Below are positions 8,627-19,684 of a stretch of 64,000 nucleotides of DNA, in pieces. Under the pieces are notes generated by a model. That model was not told where the DNA came from. It was given only the letters and a program-made list of their open reading frames with translations, and ran no database searches. How positions within the stretch are numbered: the stretch's first letter is position 1; each line of letters opens with the position of its first letter. Source of the DNA: Streptococcus suis (lineage in GTDB: Bacteria > Bacillota > Bacilli > Lactobacillales > Streptococcaceae); NCBI RefSeq assembly GCF_002960625.1, contig NZ_POJH01000011.1, positions 1-64,000 of the forward strand. Direction: 5' to 3'. A program made the translations under genes and the position numbers.

Positions 8627-9433
8627 ATGGAACAACTTACAAATCGAATTACTCGTCTTCATACATCCTTGAAGAAGGTGCCAGAAAATATGGCAGCTAT
8701 TGCAGCTAGAGCAAAAAAACTAGGGTTTATTGGGGTTTTACAAGCCATTATTGCAGACTTGTTTTTGGGGCGTACTCTAAAACAATGGCTCTACTTGCTG
8801 GCTTTATCTAGTGTGCCCCTTCTGTTGGAATTTACTAATGGTGCTGCCAATCATGATTGGGTTGGGCTCTTTACCTCCTGGACAGGTATTGTCTGCGTGA
8901 TTATGGTGGCAGAAGGCCGTGCTAGTAACTACTTTTTTGGATTCTTGAATAGCGTGATTTACTTTGCTCTCTCCTATCAAAATATGTTTTATGGAGAAGT
9001 GATGACAGCCATCTTCTTCATTGTCATGCAGCCAGTGGGTTTGTATTTCTGGTTGTCAGCTCGGGTCAATGGAGTTGAAGAAGAGGAGAAAACGGAGTTT
9101 GAAGCACGTAAGCTGGACTTAAGAGGTTGGCTCAAATGGTTGAGTTTCACTTTGCTGGTTTGGGCAAGTTTTGGTCTGATTTACCAATCTGTTGGCTCAG
9201 CCCGTCCTTTCCGTGATTCCATCACAGATGGAACCAACTGGACGGGTCAGTTCTTAATGACCTACCTCTATCGTGAACAGTGGATCTTTTGGATTGCGAC
9301 CAACCTCTTTTCTATCTATCTCTGGTGGGGGACATCACTTCACATGCAGGCCATGTACTGGGTTTATGCTTTGAATAGTGCGGTTGGCTGGTACCAATGG
9401 TCTAAGTCCATAAAAGAGAGGCAGGTGGTGTAG
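8627..9433 (+). CDS. pnuC: Nicotinamide riboside transporter PnuC
   Basis: Integral membrane facilitator of 268 residues that takes up nicotinamide riboside, trapped inside by NadR phosphorylation. It has several hydrophobic segments (for example WLYLLALSSVPLLLEFT) and the PnuC-type WxGxVCVxxVAEGRxSNYFFG stretch. The C-terminal signature is WIATNLFSIYLWWGT...YWVYALNSAVGWYQW. The frame opens at 8594, but ATG 8627 follows TAGGAGAG and gives the sensible N-terminus. It ends 1 bp before the nrtR start, so translation is coupled. Confidence 0.93.
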   Translation: MEQLTNRITRLHTSLKKVPENMAAIAARAKKLGFIGVLQAIIADLFLGRTLKQWLYLLALSSVPLLLEFTNGAANHDWVGLFTSWTGIVCVIMVAEGRASNYFFGFLNSVIYFALSYQNMFYGEVMTAIFFIVMQPVGLYFWLSARVNGVEEEEKTEFEARKLDLRGWLKWLSFTLLVWASFGLIYQSVGSARPFRDSITDGTNWTGQFLMTYLYREQWIFWIATNLFSIYLWWGTSLHMQAMYWVYALNSAVGWYQWSKSIKERQVV

Positions 9434-9434
9434 G

Positions 9435-10208
9435 ATGGTTGGGGCAGATGGTCTATCAGACAAGGAATATTATGAAAAATACGGGACAGAAGAGGAGTTC
9501 TTGGCCTGGTACCAACAACAGGATTTGCCACGTTTTGAAAAACCAAGTGTGACAGCTGATATGGTGGTTTACAGTTTTGTGGAAGGTAAAATCAAACTTT
9601 TACTGATTCGGCGAGCTGCCCATCCTTGTCAACACAAACTCTCCTTGGTAGGTGGTTTTATTGCCAGAGGCGAGGATGCCTATCAGACCTGCCAGCGTGA
9701 GATAAAAAAAGAAGCGGGACTGGATTTGCCGCGGAATCACATCGAGCAGCTCTTGACAGTTTCCAATCCTGAACGGGATCCGCGGGGCTGGATGATGACC
9801 ATTGCCCACTTGGTTTACCTGCCTAGTCAGGCGCTGGACTTGGTCAAGACAGGTCCAGATGGCAGGGAACCGATTGTTATCGATGTGAATTTTAAGACTT
9901 CGCAGTGTTCTTATGAGGGGCAGGTCTTGACGGCAGAGGATTTTGCCTTTGACCATTACGAGATTGTCATGACCTCTATCCAGCGGATTCAGGGACGGAT
10001 GAAGTGGAATCCTACCTTTCTTAATCTCTTGCAGCAACCCTTTAACATCTACGCTGCGACAGACTTGGTCAATCTGATTTCCCCTGACAAAAAAATCCTC
10101 CACAATAATTTCCTAGCCAAGTATGGTGACTTTGTGGAAGAAGTTGGAGTGGAACGATTGCCCAAACGCAAACCCAGAAAGACCTACCGCTTGAAAGAAA
10201 GTTCATAA
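9435..10208 (+). CDS. nrtR: NrtR-type Nudix-related transcriptional regulator of NAD metabolism
   Basis: The 257-residue product joins a Nudix fold (about 35-165) to a C-terminal winged-helix domain (about 165-250). The latter has WNPTFLNLLQQPFNIYAATDL and LAKYGDFVEEVG, the NrtR layout. The Nudix box reads GFIARGE...REIKKEAGL: one of the two consecutive catalytic Glu residues (REUxEE) is Lys. Hydrolysis is probably weak or lost and the fold used as a ligand sensor. Its place after nadR and pnuC supports control of niacin/NR salvage, and published work describes an NrtR regulator in S. suis. It could retain residual ADP-ribose pyrophosphatase activity. Confidence 0.88.
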   Translation: MVGADGLSDKEYYEKYGTEEEFLAWYQQQDLPRFEKPSVTADMVVYSFVEGKIKLLLIRRAAHPCQHKLSLVGGFIARGEDAYQTCQREIKKEAGLDLPRNHIEQLLTVSNPERDPRGWMMTIAHLVYLPSQALDLVKTGPDGREPIVIDVNFKTSQCSYEGQVLTAEDFAFDHYEIVMTSIQRIQGRMKWNPTFLNLLQQPFNIYAATDLVNLISPDKKILHNNFLAKYGDFVEEVGVERLPKRKPRKTYRLKESS

Positions 10209-10218
10209 AAAGATAAAG

Positions 10219-10245
10219 AAACCTCCAGCTCAAACTGGAGGTTTT
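10219..10245 (+). terminator. Terminator of the nadR operon
   Basis: AAACCTCCAG and CTGGAGGTTTT form a perfect stem with loop CTCAAA, ending in a T run 10 bp after the nrtR stop. Confidence 0.85.
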
Positions 10246-10246
10246 G

Positions 10247-10411
10247 ATATAGTCGAATGAAGAGCTTTCAGACAAGGAACTGAGGTGCAGGTTGCTAGCA
10301 CAGCCTAGTGGCTGTGCTAGGTTGGAGATATAACTTGCAAAGCAAGTCACTTCCGCAGAGTACGGCAAGCCGAAAGTGACGATGTATCAAAGTTAATTCA
10401 AATGACTATAT
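10247..10411. mobile_element. MITE-like inverted-repeat element between nrtR and dusB
   Basis: A 165-bp non-coding element has imperfect terminal inverted repeats: ATATAGTCGAATGAA (10247-10261) and the complement of ATATAGTCATTTGAA (10397-10411), 12 of 15 matching. Inside is a strong hairpin (CTAGCACAGCC-TAGT-GGCTGTGCTAG, 10295-10320) and a looser GTCACTT...AAGTGAC repeat. The right end coincides with the first base of the dusB stop codon. It resembles RUP-like miniature elements of streptococci; no transposase is present. Confidence 0.6.
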
Positions 10412-11415
10412 TATTTAGCAATCCGTTCCTGATAGGCTTCTCGTGCTTGGTCAAAGAGTTCTTGGACCTGCTCAATAGTTTCTGCCTTGGCAACGGCTCC
10501 ACGGATCTTGGCTGCACCAGCTGAGCCACGGAGATAGTGGGGAGCAAGGCCACGGAATTCGCGGACGGCAACTGACTCGCCCTTGAGATTGGTCAATCGG
10601 GTCAGGTGGTCAAAGGCGACATTGAGTTTGTCATCGAAGGAGAGGTCGGGCAGGACTTCTCCAGTTTCAAGATAGTGGTTGATTTGGTTGAAGATATAAG
10701 GATTTCCCATGGCAGTCCGGCCGACCATGACAGCGTCTGCACCGACTTCCTCGATTCGCTGGCGGGCATCTTCTACATTGCGGATGTCGCCGTTTGCGAT
10801 GAAGGGAATCTTGGTCAGGCTGCCAGCCACCTTGGTGAGGGTTTCCAGGTCGACTGTTCCTGTGTACATCTGCTCGCGGGTCCGTCCGTGCATGGCCAGG
10901 GCAGACACACCGCCACTTTCTGCGGCCAGGGCATTTTCGACCGCTAGGTCGGTATTGTTCCAACCGGTCCGCATCTTAACGGTCAGAGGAATGTCTAGGA
11001 CCGAGGTCACTTCCTTGATGATGTGGTAAATCTTGTCGGGGTCCTTGAGCCACTTGGCACCAGCTTCGTTCTTGATGACCTTGTTGACAGGGCAGCCCAT
11101 GTTGATGTCCACGATGTTGGCCTTGGTGTTTTTCTGGATGAAGTCGGCAGCCCGTTTCAGTCCTTCAGCGTCGCCACCAAAAAGCTGGATAGACATAGGG
11201 TATTCGTTGTCGTCGATATGGAGCATATGGAGGGTCTTCTCGTTGTTGTAGAGAAGGCCTTTTTCAGAAATCATTTCCATAACGACCAGGCCTGCGCCCA
11301 TTTCTTTGGCAATGGTACGGAAGGCTGAGTTGGTCACGCCAGCCATAGGAGCCAGCACGCAGCGATTGGGGATTTCCACATCACCAATCATGAAAGGGGT
11401 ATTGAGATTAGCCAT
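10411..11415 (-). CDS. dusB: tRNA-dihydrouridine synthase, DusB type
   Basis: FMN enzyme that reduces uridines in the tRNA D-loop. The 334 residues form a TIM barrel with [13 protein letters not shown] (about 21-33), catalytic Cys108 in [28 protein letters not shown] and the phosphate loop ANGDI...[17 protein letters not shown]-terminal helical tRNA-binding domain follows. The frame opens at 11445, but ATG 11415 (MANLNTPF) matches the family start and overlaps the end of hslO by 8 bp. hslO and dusB are therefore co-transcribed and coupled. Its stop codon sits at the edge of the MITE-like element. Confidence 0.95.
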   Translation of the reverse strand: MANLNTPFMIGDVEIPNRCVLAPMAGVTNSAFRTIAKEMGAGLVVMEMISEKGLLYNNEKTLHMLHIDDNEYPMSIQLFGGDAEGLKRAADFIQKNTKANIVDINMGCPVNKVIKNEAGAKWLKDPDKIYHIIKEVTSVLDIPLTVKMRTGWNNTDLAVENALAAESGGVSALAMHGRTREQMYTGTVDLETLTKVAGSLTKIPFIANGDIRNVEDARQRIEEVGADAVMVGRTAMGNPYIFNQINHYLETGEVLPDLSFDDKLNVAFDHLTRLTNLKGESVAVREFRGLAPHYLRGSAGAAKIRGAVAKAETIEQVQELFDQAREAYQERIAK

Positions 11416-12274
11416 TGATGAGTTCCTCCAAATCGTTTTCGTCAAAGTGGTAATGGGTCTGGCAGAATTGGCAGGTGATGTCCACGCCCTTGTCTTCTTC
11501 CTTCATCTCTTGTAGGTCCGTTTTTGGCAGACTAGCCAGAGCATCGAGGAAGCGGTCTTTAGAGCAGTCGCAGACAAAGCCGATTTCTTCTTCTGACAGG
11601 CGTTTGAAGTCGTCGTCGCCATAAATGGCGGATAGCAGAGCTTCAATATGGTTTTCAGAAGCCAGCAAGCTTGAAATGGCAGGCATTTCTTGGATGCGTT
11701 TCTCGAAACGGGCAATTTCAGCCTCAGTTGCACCTGGTAAAACTTGCAGCAAGAAGCCGCCAGCCACCTTGACCTTGTCTTCCTCGTCCAACAAGACATT
11801 CAGTCCCACCGCAGAAGGTGTTTGTTGGCTGTCTGTCAGGAAATAAGCAAAGTCTTCACCGATTTCACCAGAAATCAATGGCGTCATGGAATTGTAAGGG
11901 TGACCTGTTCCGTAGTCTGTGATGACCAGGAATTGTCCGTTCCCTACAAGAGGCCCAACGATAACCTCGCCAGTCGCCGTCCGTTTGTAGTCCAAGTCTG
12001 GGTTTTGAATGTAGCCCTTGACCTGCCCTTTGGTATTAGCAACAGAGATGATAGCCCCAACAGCACCGCTGGCCAAGATTTTCAGGGTGATCTTGGTGTC
12101 GCCTTTTTCATTGGCAGCCAAAATTTGATTGGCAATGAGGGTGCGTCCTAGTGCCACGGTTGATGAAGCCATGGTGTCGTGTTTTTCTTGGGCAGTTTTT
12201 ACGGTTTCTGTGCTATCTAGCACAAAGGCACGAAAATGCCCGCTCTTTGATAGTGTCTTAATAATTTTATCCAT
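11408..12274 (-). CDS. hslO: Redox-regulated chaperone Hsp33
   Basis: Cytosolic holdase activated by oxidative unfolding. The 288 residues carry the N-terminal substrate domain and the C-terminal zinc switch with four cysteines in CxC...CxxC spacing (C235, C237, C268, C271; CDCS and CQFC). Length is normal. The ATG at 12274 follows a purine-rich SD. It overlaps dusB by 8 bp in the common streptococcal pair. Confidence 0.96.
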   Translation of the reverse strand: MDKIIKTLSKSGHFRAFVLDSTETVKTAQEKHDTMASSTVALGRTLIANQILAANEKGDTKITLKILASGAVGAIISVANTKGQVKGYIQNPDLDYKRTATGEVIVGPLVGNGQFLVITDYGTGHPYNSMTPLISGEIGEDFAYFLTDSQQTPSAVGLNVLLDEEDKVKVAGGFLLQVLPGATEAEIARFEKRIQEMPAISSLLASENHIEALLSAIYGDDDFKRLSEEEIGFVCDCSKDRFLDALASLPKTDLQEMKEEDKGVDITCQFCQTHYHFDENDLEELING

Positions 12275-12352
12275 AAGGATTATTATAGCACAAGTGGGGA
12301 AAATGGGGAAAGGGAGTGACCGAAAGTAAAAAACTGACTATGACTAGCCAGT

Positions 12353-14584
12353 TTATAGTTCAGGAAACAACTTCCGCAAAATCTTCGGCGTAATGCTCTG
12401 ACCAGGTCCTGCGTAGGTATAGGTATGCAGGTACATGGCTGGGTTAAAGTTAAGCTCGATACAGGTGCAGTTGGGCTCTTCCTTGCTGGCTGGCTTGGTG
12501 CGGTCAGGAATAATCAAATCTACACCGCAGGCCCAAGCCCCCATAGCCGTCGCCATAGCGGCAGCCAGTTGCTTGTAGGATTCATCCATTTGGTCGGTCA
12601 TGTCAATGGAGTCGCCACCGGTGGAGATATTGGAATTGCCACGTAGAAAGGCTTGGACGCCTTCTGGCAAGACCGTATCAGGTGTGTAGCCCTGTTGCTC
12701 CAGCATGAGCAGTTCGATATCACCCAGATTGATGATTTCAAGCGGTGAGCGGTGATCGCGGCCCCGCAGGGGATCTTGGTTTTTTTGGTCCACTAATTCA
12801 CGGATGGTTGACTGCCCATCCCCAACGACATTGGCTGCGACGCGGAGCAGGACAGCCTCGCACTTGCCGTCCAAGATGAAGAAGCGGTACTCAGTTCCCG
12901 CTACGAACTCCTCCACTAGCACATGGCTATCTTCCGAAAAGGCTATATCTAGGGCTTTTTCATAGTCTGCTTGGCTGGCAGGTTCTTGGAAGATAGAGAT
13001 GCCGAGGCCGAAGTTGGTGGATTTTGGTTTGACAACAATAGCAGAGCTGGCTGCCTGTCCGTAGTAACGCAGGGCTTCTTCCTTGTTAGAAAATTCAGCT
13101 CCCGCAGGCACTGGGAAGCCAGCCTGGTCCAAAATCTTTTTGGTTACGACCTTGTTGGCCATGGCCAGAGGGATGACGTAGTTGTCCTTGGAAGTCATGT
13201 TGCCATTTTTGATGTACTCGACATGGTCACCATGCCAGAGTTTGAGAAACTGGTCCTCTTCATCCAAAATCTCGACATGCAAGCCCAGCTGAATGGCGTC
13301 AAAGAGAATCATCTGGGTGGAGAGTTCCATGTTTTCATAGCCCTTGAGGGCGTAAGGGGCTGTCCAAGCATAGTCATGGAAAAGTCGACCTTGCTGCTGG
13401 CCAAATCGTTCCAAAGACCCGTCTTCAACCTGCTCTGCTATTTTTCCAGAAAGGGTCAGACGAGGGTCTTGAAGGGCTGCCTCCACCTGAGCGATGAGCT
13501 GACTGTAGTAATCATCTAGTCCGAAATGCTGAACGATAGACTTCATGGCAGTCAGGATAGGGTTGGCGTCTGCCTCTGCTGGTAGGAGAGTGTGGGGATG
13601 GCTGAGGGCGATGCGGTTGTTGAGGTCTGCCGCTGTTGCCAGTTCCTCTTCAACCTGCTCCATGTCATCAAGCCAGAGTAGAGCTAGGGCAAAGAGGTGG
13701 GTGGTGTCGAGGGTTTCTTGGCTAATGGCCAGAGGCTCGAAGGGGTTGAGGTCGAAGTTGCGGAACTCCAAGTAGGTAATGCCCTTGGTCAAGAAGTCCC
13801 GGCTGGTCTTGGCACCGCGGAGGCGAACCGCAGAGTAAAATTCCTTTTCGGCAGACAGCTGACCGCTAGCAACCGCCTGCTCGATGTCGGTCACATATTG
13901 CTCCAAAGAAGAGAAGGAGATGTGGACATCAGGGGCGTTGACATAGCCGTAGTTGGAATTGCGAATGGACCGCACGCAGCCAATTTCCTCTGTCAAAAAT
14001 CCTTTTTCTGCCAGACTGCTAACTCCGTAGAGGTAGGTCAAGAGCCAGCGGTAGCGTAGGAAATTCTGAGCCAGCTTGAGATAGAGGGCGTTTTTGAAGG
14101 TGATGAGGTCGTCGTAATCGCTCACTTCAAAGAGTTGCTGGGTCAGGTCCTTGCCGAGCTCAAAGTTATAGTGGATGCCAGACATGGATTGAAGTAACTT
14201 GCCGTAGCGTTCTGCCAAGCCGACACGGTACTGATACTCATAGTCACTTTCCAGCTGAGCAATCTGAATTTCATCCGCTGAAATCACAGGTGGCATGGAC
14301 AGGGGCCATAGGTATTCCGTTTTTTCCATAGACCGCACCGCTACATCCGTGATGGCTCCGAGGAAACGACGGGCTTCCTTGGTCGAATGAGCCACTGGTG
14401 TAATCAGTTCTAGTTGTGGCTCGCTGTAATCGGTCTGAATATAGGGGTGAAAACTGCGTGAGCCCAGTTTTTCAGGATGTGGTGTCTGAGCCACGCGGTT
14501 GTCGCTATTTATTCGTAAGGATTCCCGTTCCAAACCAAAGGTGGCTTGGAGGATGGGACTATTTGGGGATAATTTCTGTAACAT
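12353..14584 (-). CDS. gshAB: Bifunctional glutamate-cysteine ligase / glutathione synthetase
   Basis: Fused enzyme (GshF) that makes glutathione from Glu, Cys and Gly in two ATP-dependent steps. The N-terminal two thirds is the ligase domain (FGLERESLRI near residue 17, PYIQTDYSEPQLELITP). From about residue 480 an ATP-grasp domain follows (VVKPKSTNFGLGISIF, VEEFVAGTEYRFFIL, ELNFNPAMYLHTY). I chose ATG 14584 (MLQKLSPNSPILQATFG) over 14650 because it matches homologue N-termini and promoter-like TATAAACT/GATAAAAT sequences lie between. This gives 743 residues. It is monocistronic and divergent from purA. Confidence 0.95.
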   Translation of the reverse strand: MLQKLSPNSPILQATFGLERESLRINSDNRVAQTPHPEKLGSRSFHPYIQTDYSEPQLELITPVAHSTKEARRFLGAITDVAVRSMEKTEYLWPLSMPPVISADEIQIAQLESDYEYQYRVGLAERYGKLLQSMSGIHYNFELGKDLTQQLFEVSDYDDLITFKNALYLKLAQNFLRYRWLLTYLYGVSSLAEKGFLTEEIGCVRSIRNSNYGYVNAPDVHISFSSLEQYVTDIEQAVASGQLSAEKEFYSAVRLRGAKTSRDFLTKGITYLEFRNFDLNPFEPLAISQETLDTTHLFALALLWLDDMEQVEEELATAADLNNRIALSHPHTLLPAEADANPILTAMKSIVQHFGLDDYYSQLIAQVEAALQDPRLTLSGKIAEQVEDGSLERFGQQQGRLFHDYAWTAPYALKGYENMELSTQMILFDAIQLGLHVEILDEEDQFLKLWHGDHVEYIKNGNMTSKDNYVIPLAMANKVVTKKILDQAGFPVPAGAEFSNKEEALRYYGQAASSAIVVKPKSTNFGLGISIFQEPASQADYEKALDIAFSEDSHVLVEEFVAGTEYRFFILDGKCEAVLLRVAANVVGDGQSTIRELVDQKNQDPLRGRDHRSPLEIINLGDIELLMLEQQGYTPDTVLPEGVQAFLRGNSNISTGGDSIDMTDQMDESYKQLAAAMATAMGAWACGVDLIIPDRTKPASKEEPNCTCIELNFNPAMYLHTYTYAGPGQSITPKILRKLFPEL

Positions 14585-14738
14585 ATGCAATCCGTCCAAT
14601 TTCTGATAGTGTCTTACACCAATTTTATCTAGTTTATAAAACAAATACAAATTTCTGCTACGTTTTGAAAGAAAAAATGAAGTTGGTAAGAGGACAGGAT
14701 TGGGAGGCTTCGGGAATTCCTGTCAAAAACAATTTTAA

Positions 14739-14770
14739 AAATGTTCAGGATAAGCGTTTGTTCGTATTTT
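14739..14770 (-). promoter_or_regulatory. Candidate tandem PurBoxes
   Basis: Read on the minus strand, AAAATACGAACAAA and TATCCTGAACATT lie about 17 bp apart. Each is close to the Gram-positive PurBox (AWWWCCGAACWWT). A third copy, AAAATACGAACATTTT, lies at 14836-14851 inside the purA promoter. PurR control of purA is the likely meaning; each box has one or more mismatches. Confidence 0.45.
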
Positions 14771-14827
14771 GAGATTGAAAATAATGCAACAAGAAACAAC
14801 ATCCGATATAAACGAAAATATTGGTAA

Positions 14828-16240
<1,413 letters not shown>

Positions 16241-16250
16241 GATGGATAAA

Positions 16251-16277
16251 GGCTGAACGGGAGTTCGGTCTTTTTTG
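16251..16277 (+). terminator. Terminator of purA
   Basis: GGCTGAAC and GTTCGGTC pair across GGGA and are followed by TTTTTT. Confidence 0.85.
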
Positions 16278-16289
16278 CGCGACCGAATT

Positions 16290-16318
16290 TTGCTTTCTAG
16301 GCTGGAATTTGGTATAAT
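16290..16318 (+). promoter_or_regulatory. Promoter of yajC
   Basis: TTGCTT (16290-16295), 17-bp spacer, TATAAT (16313-16318). Confidence 0.7.
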
Positions 16319-16350
16319 GATGTTCATAAACTAAAAGAAGAGGTACACAA

Positions 16351-16662
16351 ATGGAAGGACTATTATTTCCTGTTTTGATGCTTGCTATGATTGGCTTTAT
16401 GTTCTATAGCCAGCGTAAACAACAAAAACAGCGCCAAGATGCACTTAGTCAGATTAAAAAAGGTGATGAGATTGTTACCATTGGTGGCTTGTTTGGTATT
16501 GTCGATGAAATCGATGAGAAGAAGGTTGTCTTGGACGTGGATGGGGTCTACCTGACCTTTGAACGTGGGGCTATTCGTAACCGTGTAGCCAGTACTCCAG
16601 CAGCTTCAGCTATCGTAGAAGAAGCAAGTCAAGAAAAAACAGAAACAGCTATTGAAGAATAG
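16351..16662 (+). CDS. yajC: Preprotein translocase subunit YajC
   Basis: Small accessory subunit of the Sec holotranslocon. The 103 residues start with one membrane segment (LLFPVLMLAMIGFMFY, about 4-19). A positively charged QRKQQKQRQ stretch follows, then the cytoplasmic YajC domain with KKGDEIVTIGGLFGIVDEI. The acidic tail is typical of streptococci. It stands alone between two terminators. Confidence 0.94.
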   Translation: MEGLLFPVLMLAMIGFMFYSQRKQQKQRQDALSQIKKGDEIVTIGGLFGIVDEIDEKKVVLDVDGVYLTFERGAIRNRVASTPAASAIVEEASQEKTETAIEE

Positions 16663-16673
16663 ATGACTGAAAG

Positions 16674-16695
16674 CCGAGGGGACCCTCGGTTTTTT
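16674..16695 (+). terminator. Terminator of yajC
   Basis: CCGAGGG-GA-CCCTCGG followed by TTTTTT, 12 bp after the stop codon. Confidence 0.9.
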
Positions 16696-16717
16696 GCTTG
16701 ACTGTGCTAGCTGATTT

Positions 16718-16747
16718 TTGCTTAAATCCCTACAAATATGGTATAAT
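16718..16747 (+). promoter_or_regulatory. Promoter of uppS-cdsA-rseP
   Basis: TTGCTT (16718-16723) and TATAAT (16742-16747), spacer 18 bp, in front of uppS. Confidence 0.6.
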
Positions 16748-16820
16748 AGACTGATTATATCCTTATTTTTTGTCAGTATGACGGAGAAAATAGAGTAAAT
16801 AATATCTTAAGGAAACTACC

Positions 16821-17576
16821 ATGTTCAAATTTCAATTTAAAAAGAAGGAAAGTCTTGAAACAGCTATTGAGGTACCCAAGCATATAGCGGTCATCATGGA
16901 TGGCAATGGTCGCTGGGCCAAGAAGCGGATGCAACCTCGGATTATGGGGCACAAGGCTGGAATGGATGCCCTTCAAAAAGTGACCAAGACAGCAGCAGAT
17001 TTAGGTGTGAAAGTCTTGACGGTCTATGCTTTTTCAACAGAAAATTGGTCCAGACCAGAGAAAGAAGTGAAGTTTATCATGAACTTGCCTGTGGAATTTT
17101 ATGATAAATATGTTCCAGAACTCCATGCCAATAATGTTAAAATCCAGATGATTGGGGACCATTCTAAGCTTCCAGAGCCTACTTTGAATGCCTTGTACAA
17201 GGCAGAGCAAAAAACCAAGAATAATACGGGTTTAATTTTGAATTTTGCCCTGAACTACGGTGGGCGTGATGAAGTGACCCGAGCAATCAAGGCCATTGCA
17301 CAAGATGTCTTGGATGCTAAGTTTAATCCAGGGGATATTGATGAAAAGCTGATTGCGGACTATCTCTATACTGGAAGTCTGTCGCCTGCTCTTCGTGATC
17401 CTGATTTGGTTATTCGGACCAGTGGAGAATTGCGCTTGAGTAATTTCTTGCCTTGGCAGACAGCCTATAGTGAGCTGTATTTTACAGATATTGCTTGGCC
17501 AGATTTTGATGGTGAGGCACTGAAATTAGCTATTAAAGAATACAACCGTCGCCACAGGCGTTTTGGTGGCGTGTAA
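16821..17576 (+). CDS. uppS: Undecaprenyl diphosphate synthase (isoprenyl transferase)
   Basis: Cis-prenyltransferase that makes the C55 lipid carrier for peptidoglycan and other wall polymers. The 251 residues include HIAVIMDGNGRWAKKR with catalytic D27, the FSTENWSRP motif, and the C-terminal DLVIRTSGELRLSNFLPWQ. It leads uppS-cdsA-rseP, with 9-bp gaps between members. SD is AAGGAA. Confidence 0.97.
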   Translation: MFKFQFKKKESLETAIEVPKHIAVIMDGNGRWAKKRMQPRIMGHKAGMDALQKVTKTAADLGVKVLTVYAFSTENWSRPEKEVKFIMNLPVEFYDKYVPELHANNVKIQMIGDHSKLPEPTLNALYKAEQKTKNNTGLILNFALNYGGRDEVTRAIKAIAQDVLDAKFNPGDIDEKLIADYLYTGSLSPALRDPDLVIRTSGELRLSNFLPWQTAYSELYFTDIAWPDFDGEALKLAIKEYNRRHRRFGGV

Positions 17577-17585
17577 GGAGAGGTT

Positions 17586-18392
17586 ATGACAAACGATTTG
17601 CAGAAACGAGTGGTATTTGGAGGGATTGCTTTTGCGGTCTTCCTTCCCTTTTTATTGCTAGGAGGAACTGCCTTTCATTTCTTCGTAGGCCTATTAGCGA
17701 TGATTGCTACGGCTGAATTGATTAAGATGCACGGTTTAACTCCCTACTCTATTGAGGGGACTTTGGCCATGTTGGCAAGTTTGGTTTTGACCTTGCCCTT
17801 GCAGCATTACTTGACTTTTCTTCCAACAGATGGCAACTATACAGCCTATGCCATTGTTGTTTTCCTTCTTCTAGGGACGACCGTTTTTAATTTGGGAGAG
17901 TACAACTACTCGGATGTTGTTTTTCCGATTGCCTCCAGTTTTTATGTAGGGATTGGTTTTCATAATTTGCTGTTGGCACGGACGGATGGCTTGAATAAGG
18001 TACTGTTTGCACTTTGTATTGTATGGGCAACGGATATTGGGGCTTATCTGGTTGGTCGCCAATTTGGTCGAAGAAAGTTATTACCAAAAGTATCACCCAA
18101 TAAGACGGTGGAAGGATTTTTTGGTGGGATTGGCTCAGCTCTCGTCTTGTCGATTATTTTCTTATTGGTTGATAAAAGCCTTCGAGCAGGTTACCCCTTC
18201 TTCTTGATGTTGGTATTGGTGGCCATCTTCTCTGCTTTTGTTCAATTTGGTGATTTAGTAGAAAGTGCTATTAAGCGCCACTTTGGTGTCAAGGATTCTG
18301 GCAATCTGATTCCAGGTCATGGTGGTATTTTAGACCGCTTTGATGGTATGATCTTTGTCCTTCCTATCATGCACTTCTTTGGACTGTTTTAA
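17586..18392 (+). CDS. cdsA: Phosphatidate cytidylyltransferase
   Basis: Makes CDP-diacylglycerol, the precursor of phosphatidylglycerol and cardiolipin. It is a polytopic membrane protein of 268 residues with the C-terminal CdsA signature ESAIKRHFGVKDSGNLIPGH and GGILDRFD. It is second in the uppS-cdsA-rseP operon, with SD AAGGAGAGG. Confidence 0.96.
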   Translation: MTNDLQKRVVFGGIAFAVFLPFLLLGGTAFHFFVGLLAMIATAELIKMHGLTPYSIEGTLAMLASLVLTLPLQHYLTFLPTDGNYTAYAIVVFLLLGTTVFNLGEYNYSDVVFPIASSFYVGIGFHNLLLARTDGLNKVLFALCIVWATDIGAYLVGRQFGRRKLLPKVSPNKTVEGFFGGIGSALVLSIIFLLVDKSLRAGYPFFLMLVLVAIFSAFVQFGDLVESAIKRHFGVKDSGNLIPGHGGILDRFDGMIFVLPIMHFFGLF

Positions 18393-18401
18393 GGAGGGAC
18401 T

Positions 18402-19661
18402 ATGAAGGGAATTTTAGCCTTTATCTTTATATTTGGTGTGATTGTAGTTGTTCATGAATTTGGGCATTTCTACTTTGCCAAAAAATCGGGTATCCTTGTC
18501 AGAGAATTTGCCATTGGTATGGGTCCTAAAATATTTGCTCACATTGGTAAAGATGGGACGGCTTATACTATTCGTATCCTTCCGCTCGGTGGCTATGTAC
18601 GTATGGCTGGTTGGGGAGAAGATAAGACGGAAATTAAGACGGGGACGCCAGCTAGCCTGACCTTGAATGCTGATGGGGTTGTTACTCGTATCAATCTTTC
18701 CGGCAAACAACTTGATAATCTGAGTTTACCTATGAACGTGACCGGTTTTGATTTTGAGGAAAAACTAGAAATCACAGGCTTGGTGTTAGATGAAAACAAG
18801 ACTTACAAGGTTGATCACGATGCTACGATTGTAGAGGAAGATGGAACGGAAGTTCGGATTGCTCCGCTGGATGTTCAATATCAAAATGCGACTGTCTGGG
18901 GGAAGTTGATAACCAACTTTGCTGGTCCTATGAATAACTTTATTCTAGGTACCTTTATTTTCATCATGCTTGTCTTTGCTCAGGGTGGTGTTGCAGATCC
19001 AACAAGCAATGCAGTCCGTATTACAGACGGCGGCGCTTTACAGGCAGCTGGTTTAGTGACTGGTGATAAGATTTTGTCTATCAATGGTCAAGCAACGGAC
19101 AATTACACAGAGATTGCTGGTATCATCAGTCAGGCAGCTTCAGAAGCTACTACAGCTCCAAGTTTTGAGTTGGTCGTAGAGCATGAAGGAGCTGAAAAAA
19201 CAATCACAGTAACCGCTGAAAAGGTTGAAGATAGTTACCGAATTGGCGTTTCACCCATTCTAAAAACAGGTTTCTTTGATAAGATTGTTGGTGGTTTCCA
19301 GCAAGCAGGTGGGACAGCCCTTATTGTTGTGACTGCCTTAAAGAACTTGATTGCCAATTTTGATGTCAAGCAGTTGGGCGGACCTGTGGCTATTTATTCT
19401 GTCAGCAATCAAGCTGCTGCAAATGGCTGGTTCTCAGTCTTTAACCTGATGGCTATGCTGTCTATCAATATTGGTATTTTTAACCTTATCCCTATTCCAG
19501 CCTTGGATGGCGGTAAAATCGTTATGAATATTTTAGAAGGTATTCGCAGAAAACCGCTCAAGCCAGAAACAGAATCCTATATCACTCTGGCAGGAGTTGC
19601 TATTATGGTCGTTCTTATGCTAGTTGTGACCTGGAATGACATTATGCGTGTATTCTTCTAA
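18402..19661 (+). CDS. rseP: Site-2 intramembrane zinc metalloprotease RseP/Eep
   Basis: Cleaves transmembrane substrates, including signal-peptide remnants that become peptide pheromones in streptococci and enterococci. The 419-residue protein has HEFGH (H18, E19, H22) in the first membrane helix. A PDZ domain (about 200-285, [15 protein letters not shown]) and the third zinc ligand region [12 protein letters not shown] near residue 365 follow. Eep-type proteases process Phr/Shp-class peptides, which may matter for the peptide gene at 27750. It is last in uppS-cdsA-rseP and is followed by a long repeat-bearing spacer. Confidence 0.95.
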   Translation: MKGILAFIFIFGVIVVVHEFGHFYFAKKSGILVREFAIGMGPKIFAHIGKDGTAYTIRILPLGGYVRMAGWGEDKTEIKTGTPASLTLNADGVVTRINLSGKQLDNLSLPMNVTGFDFEEKLEITGLVLDENKTYKVDHDATIVEEDGTEVRIAPLDVQYQNATVWGKLITNFAGPMNNFILGTFIFIMLVFAQGGVADPTSNAVRITDGGALQAAGLVTGDKILSINGQATDNYTEIAGIISQAASEATTAPSFELVVEHEGAEKTITVTAEKVEDSYRIGVSPILKTGFFDKIVGGFQQAGGTALIVVTALKNLIANFDVKQLGGPVAIYSVSNQAAANGWFSVFNLMAMLSINIGIFNLIPIPALDGGKIVMNILEGIRRKPLKPETESYITLAGVAIMVVLMLVVTWNDIMRVFF

Positions 19662-19684
19662 AATCTCGCTAAGAAAGGAATTGA

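Noticed and set aside
9600-10103. 167-codon minus-strand frame opposite nrtR
   Set aside because: Shadow frame of a well-supported gene; no SD and no known motif.
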